Shown here one piece after another: positions 7,410 through 14,351 of a stretch of DNA of 64,000 nucleotides. This DNA is from VRUE01 sp963774405. GTDB lineage: Bacteria > Actinomycetota > Thermoleophilia > Solirubrobacterales > 70-9. The position numbers and the translations under genes are program-made. The notes beneath the pieces were generated by a model. The model was not told the DNA's origin. It made no database searches and was given only the letters and a program-made list of their open reading frames with translations. How positions within the stretch are numbered: position 1 is the first letter of the stretch; each line of letters opens with the position of its first letter. The DNA lies in contig CAVZEV010000005.1 in assembly GCA_963774405.1 (NCBI GenBank), positions 1-64,000 on the forward strand. The letters are read 5' to 3'.

Positions 7410-9173
7410 GTGCCGGCGACGAGCGCAGCCCAGGCCAACGGCGGTCCGGCCCACGACCGCTACAAGTGGATCGCCCTCTCCAACACCACCCTGGCGATCC
7501 TGCTGGCGACCCTCGACGCCTCGATCACGCTGATCGCGATGCCCGACATCTTCCGCGGCATCCACCTCGACCCGCTGATCCCGGGCAACAGCTTCTACCT
7601 GCTCTGGATGATCCTCGGCTACCTGGTCGTCTCCAGCGTGCTGATCGTCAGCCTCGGCCGGCTCGGCGACATCTACGGCCGGGTCAAGATCTACAACCTC
7701 GGCTTCGTCATCTACACGGTCGCCTCGCTGCTGCTGGCGATCGACTGGATGACGGGGCAGGCCGGCGCCATGTACCTGGTCGTCTTCCGCATCTTCCAGG
7801 GCGTCGGCGGCGCCTGCCTCCTGGCCAACGCGGCGGCGATCATCACCGACGCCTTCCCCACCAACCAGCGCGGCATGGCGCTCGGCATCAACAACATCGT
7901 CGGCGTCAGCGGCATGTTCGTCGGCCTCGTCCTCGGCGGCCTGCTGGCGCCGATCGACTGGCGCCTCGTCTTCCTGATCTCGGTCCCGGTCGGGCTCTTC
8001 GGCACCGTTTGGGCCTACCTCAAGCTGGAGGAGCGCAGCAAACCCCGCCACGCCTCGATCGACTGGGGCGGCAACGTCACCTTCGCCCTCGGCCTGGTCC
8101 TGGCGATGGTCGCGGTCACCTACGGCATCCGCCCCTACGGCGGCAGCCCGACCGGCTGGGAGAGCCCGCGCGTGCTCATCCTCCTCGCCGGTTCCATCAC
8201 CTCGCTCGTCGCCTTCGCGGTGATCGAGCGCCGCGTCGCCGAGCCGATGTTCCGCCTGCCGCTCTTCCGCATCCGCGCCTTCACCTTCGGCACCCTCTCG
8301 ACCTTCCTCGCCGCGGTCTCGCGCGGCGGCCTGATGTTCATGCTGATCATCTGGCTGCAGGGGATCTGGCTGCCGCTGCACGGCTACGGCTTCACCGAGA
8401 CGCCGCTCTGGGCCGGCATCTACATGCTGCCGCTGACGATCGGGCTGCTCGTCGCCGGGCCGATCTCCGGCGTGCTCTCCGACCGCTACGGCGCCCGCCC
8501 CTTCGCCACCGGCGGCATGCTCGTCGCCGCGCTCAGCTTCGCCCTGCTGATGACGCTGCCGATCGACTTCGCCTACCCGGTCTTCGCCGCGATCCTGCTG
8601 CTGCTCGGCGCCTCGATGGGGATGTTCGCCTCGCCCAACCGGGCCGCGGTGATGAACAGCCTGCCGCCGCAGGACCGCGGCGCCGGCGGCGGCATGAACC
8701 AGACCTTCCAGAACTCCGCCCAGGTGCTCTCGGTCGGCATCTTCTTCACCCTGCTGATCGCCGGCCTCTCGGCCAGCCTGCCCCACGCGCTGAGCAGCGG
8801 CCTGGAAGCGCACGGCGTCTCCCACGCCGCCGCCCACCACGCCGCCGGCACGCCGCCGATCTCGGTCCTCTTCGCCGCCTTCCTCGGCTACAACCCGGTC
8901 CAGCATTTGATCGGCCCCGAAGTCCTCGCCGCGCTGCCGCCCCACGCCCACGCCGCGCTCACCGGCCAGGCCTTCTTCCCCCACCTGATCTCCCAGCCCT
9001 TCAGCGAGGGACTCGACACCGCCTTCACCTTCGCCATCGTCGCCTGTCTCGTCGCCGCCGCCGCCTCGCTGCTGCGCGGCGGCCAGTACCACCACGTCGA
9101 GGAGCCGGCCCAGGCCCCGATCGGCCCGCGCCCCCCATTTTCCGTCTCCGAGACGGAAAAAGGGCTCTCCTGA
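7410..9173 (+). CDS. MFS drug exporter, DHA2 (14-helix) family, 3' end altered by IS insertion
   Basis: Proton-driven multidrug exporter of the EmrB/QacA type. About 14 hydrophobic segments are visible. Motif A-like RLGDIYGR lies in the loop after helix 2, GVGGACLLANAAAIITDAF matches the helix-4 region, and GVSGMFVGLVLGGLLA is motif C. GTG at 7410 is preferred; the TTG at 7389 lies within the palindromic operator. The last residues (GLS) come from the left terminal repeat of the ISL3 element. Joining the sequence across the element extends the original frame by about 14 residues into a stop overlapping the ATG of the metallo-hydrolase at 10585. The cut affects only the cytoplasmic tail, so transport may survive. 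Confidence 0.92.
   Translation: MPATSAAQANGGPAHDRYKWIALSNTTLAILLATLDASITLIAMPDIFRGIHLDPLIPGNSFYLLWMILGYLVVSSVLIVSLGRLGDIYGRVKIYNLGFVIYTVASLLLAIDWMTGQAGAMYLVVFRIFQGVGGACLLANAAAIITDAFPTNQRGMALGINNIVGVSGMFVGLVLGGLLAPIDWRLVFLISVPVGLFGTVWAYLKLEERSKPRHASIDWGGNVTFALGLVLAMVAVTYGIRPYGGSPTGWESPRVLILLAGSITSLVAFAVIERRVAEPMFRLPLFRIRAFTFGTLSTFLAAVSRGGLMFMLIIWLQGIWLPLHGYGFTETPLWAGIYMLPLTIGLLVAGPISGVLSDRYGARPFATGGMLVAALSFALLMTLPIDFAYPVFAAILLLLGASMGMFASPNRAAVMNSLPPQDRGAGGGMNQTFQNSAQVLSVGIFFTLLIAGLSASLPHALSSGLEAHGVSHAAAHHAAGTPPISVLFAAFLGYNPVQHLIGPEVLAALPPHAHAALTGQAFFPHLISQPFSEGLDTAFTFAIVACLVAAAASLLRGGQYHHVEEPAQAPIGPRPPFSVSETEKGLS
9155..9162. repeat. Target-site duplication, left copy
   Basis: ggaaaaag immediately before the left terminal repeat; the same 8 bp follow the right terminal repeat at 10547-10554. 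Eight bp is the usual duplication length of ISL3-family elements. Confidence 0.93.
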
Positions 9174-10546
9174 CGTTTCCGTGGGTCATGTCACCGTGAC
9201 CCGGCCGGGCAAAGGTGGACACAGGCCGCTGAGCTTCAGCATCGCCAGGGAGATCAGCGCCTGGGGAGTGTGAAACCCGAAGGCCCGGCGGGCGATCAAG
9301 CGGATCTGGGTGTTGATCGCCTCCACCCGGGCGTTGGAGAGCCCGTGGCGAATCGCAGCGAGGATCCCCGCTCGCTGCGCAGTGATCGTGCGGGCGAGCT
9401 TCACGAAGGGCTTCAGGCGGCAGCGACGTGCCCAGGCAAGCCACCGATCCAACAGGCCGACCGCCGCCTTCGGCCCAAGCCTGTAGATCTGGCGCAGTTG
9501 CTCCTTCAGCAGGTAGGCCCGGTAAAGCGGCCGGTTGAGCCGCTCGATGTCGGAGAGCTTTGACTGCTGGCGGGCCGTCAGGTTCTCGGGGTTCTTCCAG
9601 AGCGCAAAGCGGGCGCCCTTGAGCTCGCGGGCAGCATCGGCCTGTCCCGCTCGGCGCGCCTCGTTCCAGACCTCGCGGCGGACCTTGTCGAGCGCGTCGG
9701 TGGCGAGCTGGATCACATGGAAGGGGTCGACGCAGCGCTTGGCCTTTGGGCAGCGCCTGTCCAGCACCGCCTCGATCCAGGGCGCCATGTCGCAGGAGAC
9801 CAGCCGCAGGCGGTTGGTGCGCCGGGGGCCGAGCTCCTCGAAGAAGGCCTCGACCGTCTTCTTGTCCTTGCCCGGGGCCGCCCAGACCAGCCTGCCGGTG
9901 TCGTGGTCGACGACCACGGTCAGGTAGCGGTGGCCCTTGCGGTGGGAGATCTCATCGATGCCGATCCGCCGCAAGCCGGCGAGCAGGTCCGCCTTGCGCC
10001 CAGCCTCCTGCGCGACCCGCTCGCAGATCGCCCCGACGCTACGCCAGCTGGTCCGCATCAGCTCCGCGACGGCGCTGGCGGAGGTGTTCACCGCCAGCCA
10101 GGCGACCTGCTCCTCGAAGGCGCGGGTGAAGCGCGAGTCGTGCCGGGCCCAGGGCACGGCGCCCACGACGACGCCGTGCTCTGGGCAGCTCACCCTCGGG
10201 GCGTCGGCCTCCAGGTGGGCGATGGTCGTGCCGAGGTCCAGCGCCCGCCAGCGCCGCCGTCCCACGCCGCGGTCAAAACCCGGCGAGCGGCGCCCGCAGA
10301 GGCCGCAGCGGTCCCGCTCTGGACGGTGCGGCCTGACCGCCACCACCACCTGCCCTTCGTCGTCGATCTCGACACTCTCGATGGCCGCCCGCTCCAAGCC
10401 GAGCAGGCGTGCCCATACCCTTTCCTTGCGCACGTCGTTGCCACTCCTTTCGATTTCCAGCCTTCGAGAAGCCGGAAACCTAGGCGCGGAGCGGCGTGCG
10501 CCTCTTCTCAGTGCCTCGCTTTACCCACGGAAACGTCAGGAGAGCC
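9163..10546 (-). mobile_element. Complete ISL3-family insertion sequence
   Basis: A 1384-bp element bounded by perfect 24-bp inverted repeats (9163-9186 and 10523-10546; outer end ggctctcctgacgtttccgt) and by an 8-bp direct duplication. It contains one transposase gene on the minus strand. Perfect ends and duplication indicate recent insertion. The target is the 3' end of an MFS gene that originally overlapped a metallo-hydrolase gene. Confidence 0.95.
9186..10433 (-). CDS. tnpA: ISL3-family transposase
   Basis: A 415-aa DDE transposase. The N-terminal zinc ribbon shows CGLCGRRSPG, and the helix-turn-helix region contains TSWRSVGAICERV. The catalytic residues lie in GIDEISHRKGHRYLTVV (first Asp), LVSCDMAPWIEAV with CVDPFHVIQ (second Asp) and NARVEAINTQIRLIARRAFGF (Glu). 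Length and order match ISL3 family members. The frame is intact and its stop lies at the inner edge of the left terminal repeat, so the element appears capable of transposition. Confidence 0.95.
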   Translation of the reverse strand: MRKERVWARLLGLERAAIESVEIDDEGQVVVAVRPHRPERDRCGLCGRRSPGFDRGVGRRRWRALDLGTTIAHLEADAPRVSCPEHGVVVGAVPWARHDSRFTRAFEEQVAWLAVNTSASAVAELMRTSWRSVGAICERVAQEAGRKADLLAGLRRIGIDEISHRKGHRYLTVVVDHDTGRLVWAAPGKDKKTVEAFFEELGPRRTNRLRLVSCDMAPWIEAVLDRRCPKAKRCVDPFHVIQLATDALDKVRREVWNEARRAGQADAARELKGARFALWKNPENLTARQQSKLSDIERLNRPLYRAYLLKEQLRQIYRLGPKAAVGLLDRWLAWARRCRLKPFVKLARTITAQRAGILAAIRHGLSNARVEAINTQIRLIARRAFGFHTPQALISLAMLKLSGLCPPLPGRVTVT

Positions 10547-10554
10547 GGAAAAAG
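10547..10554. repeat. Target-site duplication, right copy
   Basis: ggaaaaag, identical to 9155-9162. Confidence 0.93.
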
Positions 10555-10584
10555 GAGGGCAAGTCCCACAACTGGAGGAACACC

Positions 10585-10892
10585 ATGCGCGTTGAGTGGC
10601 ACGGACAGTCCGCCTTCACCCTGACCGGCTCGGAGGCCAAGGTCTTCATCGACCCCACCGATGCGGTCGGCGAGGTGCTCGGGGTCGCCTCCGAGCACGA
10701 CGAGGCGGCCGGCACCGAACGCGGCCCGAACACGATCTTCGTCTTCGAGCTCGACGGCCTGCGCGTCGCCCACTTCGGCGACTTCGGCCAGCGCACCCTG
10801 CGCGAGGAGCAGGCGGCCGCGATCGCGCCATCGACCTGCTGATCCTGCCGCTCGGCGGCGCCCCGATCGCCATCGTCCCCCCCGCGCCGTAG
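10585..10892 (+). pseudogene. Metallo-beta-lactamase-fold hydrolase remnant (internal deletion plus frameshift)
   Basis: Starts like small MBL-fold metal-dependent hydrolases (MRVEWHGQSAFTLTG, then VFIDP) and continues with the downstream block VASEHDEAAGTERGPNTIF and VAHFGDFGQRTLREEQAAAI. The section between FIDP and GEVLGVASEHD, which should carry the metal-binding HxHxDH motif, is missing, apparently by an in-frame deletion of roughly 50 residues. A frameshift near 10827 moves the remaining DLLILPLGGAPIAIVPP to another frame, and the C-terminus is lost at palindrome B1. A ribosome site (ggaggaacaccATG) is still present. Before the IS insertion it overlapped the MFS gene. It cannot be an active hydrolase as written. 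Confidence 0.85.
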
Positions 10893-10894
10893 CG

Positions 10895-10959
10895 CCGAAG
10901 GGGCCGACGGGCCGCAAACGTGACATATCGACACGCTTTCGGCCCGTCGGCCCCTTCGG
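10895..10959. repeat. Palindrome B1
   Basis: Twenty-bp perfect arms (10895-10914 and 10940-10959) around a 25-nt centre containing gtgacatatcgacacg (10920-10935). The same inner arm (cgacgggccg) and centre length occur at 18312-18356, but with the 16-nt motif reversed. It follows the eroded hydrolase and precedes the DUF6325 gene; possible terminator. Confidence 0.75.
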
Positions 10960-10978
10960 TGGGCGGTCGGTGGGCGGT

Positions 10979-11452
10979 ATGGTTTTGGTGACCGGGATTT
11001 CGGACGAAAGGGATGGTTTGAGCGGTGACGAGTTGAACGAGATGGGGCCGATCGATTACCTGATCGTCGAGTGGCCCGATGGGCAGCCGACCGGCGAGGC
11101 CCTTCCCCACCTGATCGACCTGGTCGATCGCGGCTTGATCCGCATCCTCGACCTCGCCTTCATCGCCAAGGCGGACGACGGCTCCGTCGCGGCGCTCGAG
11201 CTCGCCGACCTCGGCGGCGAGATCGCCGCCTTCGAGGGCGCCTCCTCGGGCCTGCTCGGCGATGACGACGTCGAGGAGGCCGGCGCCGCGCTCGAGCCCG
11301 GCACCTCGGCCGCGCTGCTCGTCTACGAGAACCGCTGGGCCGCGCCCTTCGCCGCCGCCGCGCGGCGCTCCGGCGCCCAGCTCGTCGCCAGCGGCCGCAT
11401 CCCCGTCCAAGACGTCCTCGCCGCGCTCGACGCGGTCGAGGCAGCCGAGTAA
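10979..11452 (+). CDS. DUF6325-family protein
   Basis: About 140-157 aa, soluble, no signal peptide. GPIDYLIVEWPDGQPTGEALP, DLVDRGLIRILDLAFIAKADDG and ALEPGTSAALLVYENRWA match the DUF6325 family (a domain with a DUF1269-like fold), which in actinobacteria is usually encoded next to a SHOCT-domain protein, as here. Function is unknown. The start is uncertain: a TTG at 11018 is preceded at good spacing by gaaaggga, and an ATG at 11042 gives the usual family N-terminus MGPIDYL. The earliest ATG is reported. The stop overlaps the ribosome site of the next gene. Confidence 0.85.
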   Translation: MVLVTGISDERDGLSGDELNEMGPIDYLIVEWPDGQPTGEALPHLIDLVDRGLIRILDLAFIAKADDGSVAALELADLGGEIAAFEGASSGLLGDDDVEEAGAALEPGTSAALLVYENRWAAPFAAAARRSGAQLVASGRIPVQDVLAALDAVEAAE

Positions 11453-11464
11453 GGAGAGACCACC

Positions 11465-11746
11465 ATGCCAGGACTACTTCGAGGAGTGGCGCGCACGGCC
11501 GTCATCGCCGGCACCGCGACCACCGTCAGCAACCGCGTCTCGCGCCGCCAGGGTCAGCGCTGGGCACAGCAGGAAGAACAGCAAATGGCGCAGCAAGCGC
11601 CCGCCCCCGTAGCCGCCCCGCCGGCTGCCGCCGCGGGCGGCCAGTCGACGATCGACCAGCTCAAGGAGCTCGGCGAGCTGAAGGCCCAGGGCATCCTCAC
11701 CGAGGAGGAGTTCGCCGCCCAGAAGGCCAAGCTGCTTAACGCCTGA
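11465..11746 (+). CDS. SHOCT-domain protein
   Basis: A 93-aa protein: a short N-terminal segment (MPGLLRGVARTAVIAGTATT), a Gln/Ala/Pro-rich linker, and a C-terminal SHOCT domain (DQLKELGELKAQGILTEEEF, then AAQKAKLLNA). SHOCT domains are short C-terminal modules thought to mediate oligomerisation. A good ribosome site (aaggagag) overlaps the stop of the DUF6325 gene, so the two form an operon. The 3' end overlaps the convergent Fic gene by 11 bp. Confidence 0.92.
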   Translation: MPGLLRGVARTAVIAGTATTVSNRVSRRQGQRWAQQEEQQMAQQAPAPVAAPPAAAAGGQSTIDQLKELGELKAQGILTEEEFAAQKAKLLNA

Positions 11747-12815
11747 GCGTTTCGCCTCGAAGCGACTCGCTCGCCCGGTAGCTGACGCTGCGCCCGCGTC
11801 CGCGCTGATCGACCAGGCCCGCGTCGAGCAGGCGGCGAAGGTCGGCGCTTGCCGTTGCCGCTGAGATATCGGCCTCGGCCGCGTAGCCCGCTCGATCCGT
11901 CCCCCCCATCAGTGCCTGCTCCAACCCGATCACCAGGCGATCGGGCCAGTTGCGGGACGCGATCACCCCTTCGAGCTGCTGCCAGCGGGCCGCGGCGTCT
12001 TCTATCTGGCTAAGTCGTTGGCGAGCCTGGGCCAGATGGGCCTCGACGCAGAAGGCGACCCAGCCAGAGACGTCCCGCCGCGGCTCATAGGTCGGGCCAT
12101 GGGCCTCGTTGAGGGCAGCGTAGTACTCGCTGGTGTGCTGTCCGAGGTACTCCTCGATCGAACCGAACTCGGCTGACATCAGACCCTCCCGCGCCAGCAC
12201 CAAGGACTGGACGATGCGGGACACGCGGCCGTTTCCGTCACGGAATGGGTGGACGGAGACGACGTGCAGGTGCGCCATCGCCGCGCGGACCACGACATGG
12301 GCACCGAGGTCGCCGTCCTGCAGCCACTCGACCACCTCGGCCATCAGGCCAGGAACCTCAGCCGCCTCGGGCGCCTGGTAGACGAGCCGCCCGTCCGCTC
12401 CCGTTACCCCAACCGGGCCAGAGCGCCAGCGCCCGGGGTGATCGGCCCTTTGAAACGCGCAGGCGTCGAAGTGGAGATCGAGGATCACCCGATCCAGCCA
12501 ACGGAAGGAGGGGTCTTGTGCCATCACGGCGACGTGCTCCATTGCCCTTGCGTAGGAGCTGACCGCCATGCGATTGACGTCGTCGGGGTCAACGGGTTGG
12601 TTGCCGTCGATCAGGGCAAGCGCCTCTCCCGGGCCAACGCTGAAACCCTCGATCGAGGTCGAGCCCTCGATCGAAGAGGCGCGAACCTGGCGCCTCAACA
12701 CCCCGATCCAGGGAGCGGTCCGACCCACCTCCCGCCCCAGCTTCGTGCGCAGGCCGTCGAGCTCGTCGAGCCGGCGCTGCAGCTCAGGCGAAACTGTGGG
12801 GGTACTGGAGAGCAT
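11736..12815 (-). CDS. Fic-domain protein with C-terminal winged helix
   Basis: A 359-aa protein. The Fic active-site loop HPFRDGNGR is at residues 189-197; such proteins usually transfer AMP from ATP to a hydroxyl side chain of a target. An N-terminal inhibitory motif S-x-x-x-E-G is visible at 52-57 (STSIEG), typical of class II autoinhibited Fic proteins. The last 60 residues resemble a winged helix (GYAAEADISAATASADLRRL then VSYRAS), so it may bind its own promoter, where a dyad lies at 12833-12866. The target protein is unknown. The gene appears intact. Confidence 0.92.
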   Translation of the reverse strand: MLSSTPTVSPELQRRLDELDGLRTKLGREVGRTAPWIGVLRRQVRASSIEGSTSIEGFSVGPGEALALIDGNQPVDPDDVNRMAVSSYARAMEHVAVMAQDPSFRWLDRVILDLHFDACAFQRADHPGRWRSGPVGVTGADGRLVYQAPEAAEVPGLMAEVVEWLQDGDLGAHVVVRAAMAHLHVVSVHPFRDGNGRVSRIVQSLVLAREGLMSAEFGSIEEYLGQHTSEYYAALNEAHGPTYEPRRDVSGWVAFCVEAHLAQARQRLSQIEDAAARWQQLEGVIASRNWPDRLVIGLEQALMGGTDRAGYAAEADISAATASADLRRLLDAGLVDQRGRGRSVSYRASESLRGETLRR

Positions 12816-12832
12816 GGATTGATTTTAGCGGC

Positions 12833-12866
12833 AAGACGATTAAACGTCTAATCGCCTAATCGTCTT
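12833..12866. promoter_or_regulatory. Dyad upstream of fic
   Basis: Ten-bp perfect inverted arms (aagacgatta 12833-12842, taatcgtctt 12857-12866) enclose a further half-site-like copy (gtctaatcg). This AT-richer block lies 18 bp upstream of the Fic start and overlaps the stop of the VOC gene. It could be an operator for the Fic protein's winged helix or part of a terminator. Confidence 0.5.
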
Positions 12867-13254
12867 AGGAAGGCTGCTGCAGGACCGAAAGGATGTTGCC
12901 CGCCGGGTCCTTGAACCAGGCGATGTCCGGGCCCTGGCCGCCGCCGCGGGCGATCCCCTTCTCGTCCTGGTCGAAGCCCTCGTAGCGCTCCAGCTCGACT
13001 CCCTTGGCGCTGAGCTCGTCGACCGCGGCGTCGACGTCGTCGACCTCGAAGTTGAGGATCGTGTAGGTGGCGGGGACGAAGCCGGGCTTGGCGTAGACCA
13101 GGGTGCTGCGCCCGCCCGCCGTCTCGATCGAGGCGACGCCGAACTCCTCGCTCATCACTTTGAAGCCGAGCCCCAGCGTCTCGCCGTAGAACTTCCTCGC
13201 GGCCTCGATCTCGTCGACGGCAAAGCCGTTGGTCGCCTTCGTGTTCGCAAACAT
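12865..13254 (-). CDS. VOC-superfamily (glyoxalase-like) protein
   Basis: A 129-aa single-domain member of the vicinal oxygen chelate superfamily: AARKFYGETLGLGFKVMSEE for the first beta-alpha-beta module, YTILNFEVDDVDAAVDELSA for the second, and WFKDPAGNILSVLQ at the C-terminus. Members bind metal-dependent substrates or drugs; the substrate here is unknown. The start ATG (MFANT) has an aaagga ribosome site 5-7 nt upstream; the longer upstream extension is unlikely. Confidence 0.9.
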   Translation of the reverse strand: MFANTKATNGFAVDEIEAARKFYGETLGLGFKVMSEEFGVASIETAGGRSTLVYAKPGFVPATYTILNFEVDDVDAAVDELSAKGVELERYEGFDQDEKGIARGGGQGPDIAWFKDPAGNILSVLQQPS

Positions 13255-13285
13255 GACCGGTCCTTTCGCTCGCTCTGGCCGACCG

Positions 13286-13633
13286 CTAACCGGCCAGCTC
13301 GGGGATATGTCGCTCCAGGTGCTCGGCGATCGTCTCACGTACCCACTGCTGGGTGGCGGAGTCAGCCATCCGGTAGCGCCCGAGCAGCATCTTCTGCTCG
13401 CTGAGCGGCAGGCCGGCGATCTCCCAGCGCACCGCGAGCCGCTCGAAGAGCAGCTCCGCGCGCCGGTGCCAGGCGTCCTCCTGGCTCGTCGCCGCCGTCG
13501 CCGGCCCCTCGCCCAGCTTGGCGATCGTGCCCGCGCTCAGCGACTGGCGCAGGGTCAGGGTGTTGCCCTCGGCGTCGGTGTAGTCGACCGTCGCCGGCTT
13601 CTGCCGCGGTCGCCGCTTCTTGCCCTTCGCCAT
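13286..13633 (-). CDS. Conserved protein of unknown function
   Basis: A 115-aa soluble protein with a very basic N-terminus (MAKGKKRRPRQKP) followed by a mostly helical region (SQEDAWHRRAELLFERLAVRW, then LSEQKMLLGRYRMAD). I do not recognise a domain. Its ATG overlaps the TGA of the upstream ArfB-like gene (TGATG-type overlap), so it is the third gene of a coupled trio with the dehydratase and the ArfB-like gene. The basic tail and neighbour suggest, without proving, an RNA- or ribosome-related role. Confidence 0.75.
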   Translation of the reverse strand: MAKGKKRRPRQKPATVDYTDAEGNTLTLRQSLSAGTIAKLGEGPATAATSQEDAWHRRAELLFERLAVRWEIAGLPLSEQKMLLGRYRMADSATQQWVRETIAEHLERHIPELAG

Positions 13634-14034
13634 CAGTAGTCCCCGCTGGGACGGCGACGGGTGCGCTTGCGTTCGCCCGCCCGCCGCTTCTCTTCCAGGC
13701 GCTTCGTCCGCGAGGCGCGCGTCGGCCGGGTCGGGCGACGGCGCACCGGCTCGGCCAGCCCGGCGGCGATCTTCTCCGCCAGCCGGCGCAGCGCCAGCTC
13801 GCGGTTGCGCGCCTGGCCGCGGGCGTCCTGGGCGACCGCGGTGATCGGCGAGCCGGCGCGGTCGAGCAACATCGCCCGCCGGCGCTCGTCGAGCGAGCGC
13901 GAGGCCGCCACGTCGAAGACCGCTTCCACCCGCGAGGCGGTGACGTTGGCGTGCTGTCCGCCCGGCCCCGAGGAGCGGCTGGCTCGCAGCTCGATCTCGG
14001 CCAGCGGGATCGCCAGCCGCGAGTCGATTCTCAG
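13633..14034 (-). CDS. arfB: ArfB-like peptidyl-tRNA hydrolase (class I release-factor domain)
   Basis: About 133 aa. The catalytic GGQ loop is visible in RASRSSGPGGQHANVTASRVE, followed by the family's ARGQARNRELALRRL block and a long basic C-terminal tail (ARG/LYS-rich, ending GERKRTRRRPSGDY), which in ArfB enters the mRNA channel of stalled ribosomes. It releases peptides from non-stop complexes. The homology begins at RIDSRLAIPLAEIELR, but no ATG, GTG or TTG lies upstream in frame. The likely start is CTG at 14034-14032, which overlaps the TGA of the upstream dehydratase gene, implying initiation by coupling. A later in-frame ATG would remove the GGQ loop. Confidence 0.85.
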   Translation of the reverse strand: MRIDSRLAIPLAEIELRASRSSGPGGQHANVTASRVEAVFDVAASRSLDERRRAMLLDRAGSPITAVAQDARGQARNRELALRRLAEKIAAGLAEPVRRRPTRPTRASRTKRLEEKRRAGERKRTRRRPSGDY

Positions 14035-14327
14035 CTCGTCGGCGATAGGGCGTCGACCTTCCCGGCCAGCTCGAAGTCGGCGCCGGTGAGGCCGCCCTCG
14101 GAGTGGGTGGAGATCGTCACCGTGACCGTGTCCCAGGAGATCTCCAGATCGGGGTGGTGGCCGATCTCCTCGGCCGGCTCGACCAGGCTCTCGACGAACC
14201 TCACCGAGCCGACGAAGTCGCCGCAGCCGAACTGCTTGGCGATCACCGCGCCGCGCCGCTCCCAGCCGCTCAGGCCGGCGAGCTTCTCGCTGATCTCCGC
14301 GTCACCCAGAAGCGCCATCGCCCACAT
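14031..14327 (-). CDS. Pterin-4a-carbinolamine dehydratase
   Basis: A 98-aa protein of the PCD/DCoH family, which dehydrates 4a-hydroxytetrahydropterin. The characteristic block is EEIGHHPDLEISWDTVTVTI with the two adjacent His and the downstream Trp, followed by STHSEGGLTGADFELAGKVD. Length is typical. The first ATG (MWAM) and a second one three codons on (MALLGDAE) are both possible. It heads a tightly overlapping operon with the ArfB-like gene and the 115-aa protein. Confidence 0.93.
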   Translation of the reverse strand: MWAMALLGDAEISEKLAGLSGWERRGAVIAKQFGCGDFVGSVRFVESLVEPAEEIGHHPDLEISWDTVTVTISTHSEGGLTGADFELAGKVDALSPTS

Positions 14328-14351
14328 GCTTACACGCCGCGGCGATCGGCT

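Noticed and set aside
7284..9095. Long minus-strand open frame opposite the MFS gene
   Set aside because: Composition of an antisense shadow (mostly Asp/Gly/Arg/Glu/Ala/Val), while the plus strand encodes a clear exporter.
9140..9161. ttttccgtct-ccg-agacggaaaa hairpin as MFS terminator
   Set aside because: Before the IS insertion this sequence was coding, since the MFS frame continues through it; it may still act as a terminator but cannot be claimed as one.
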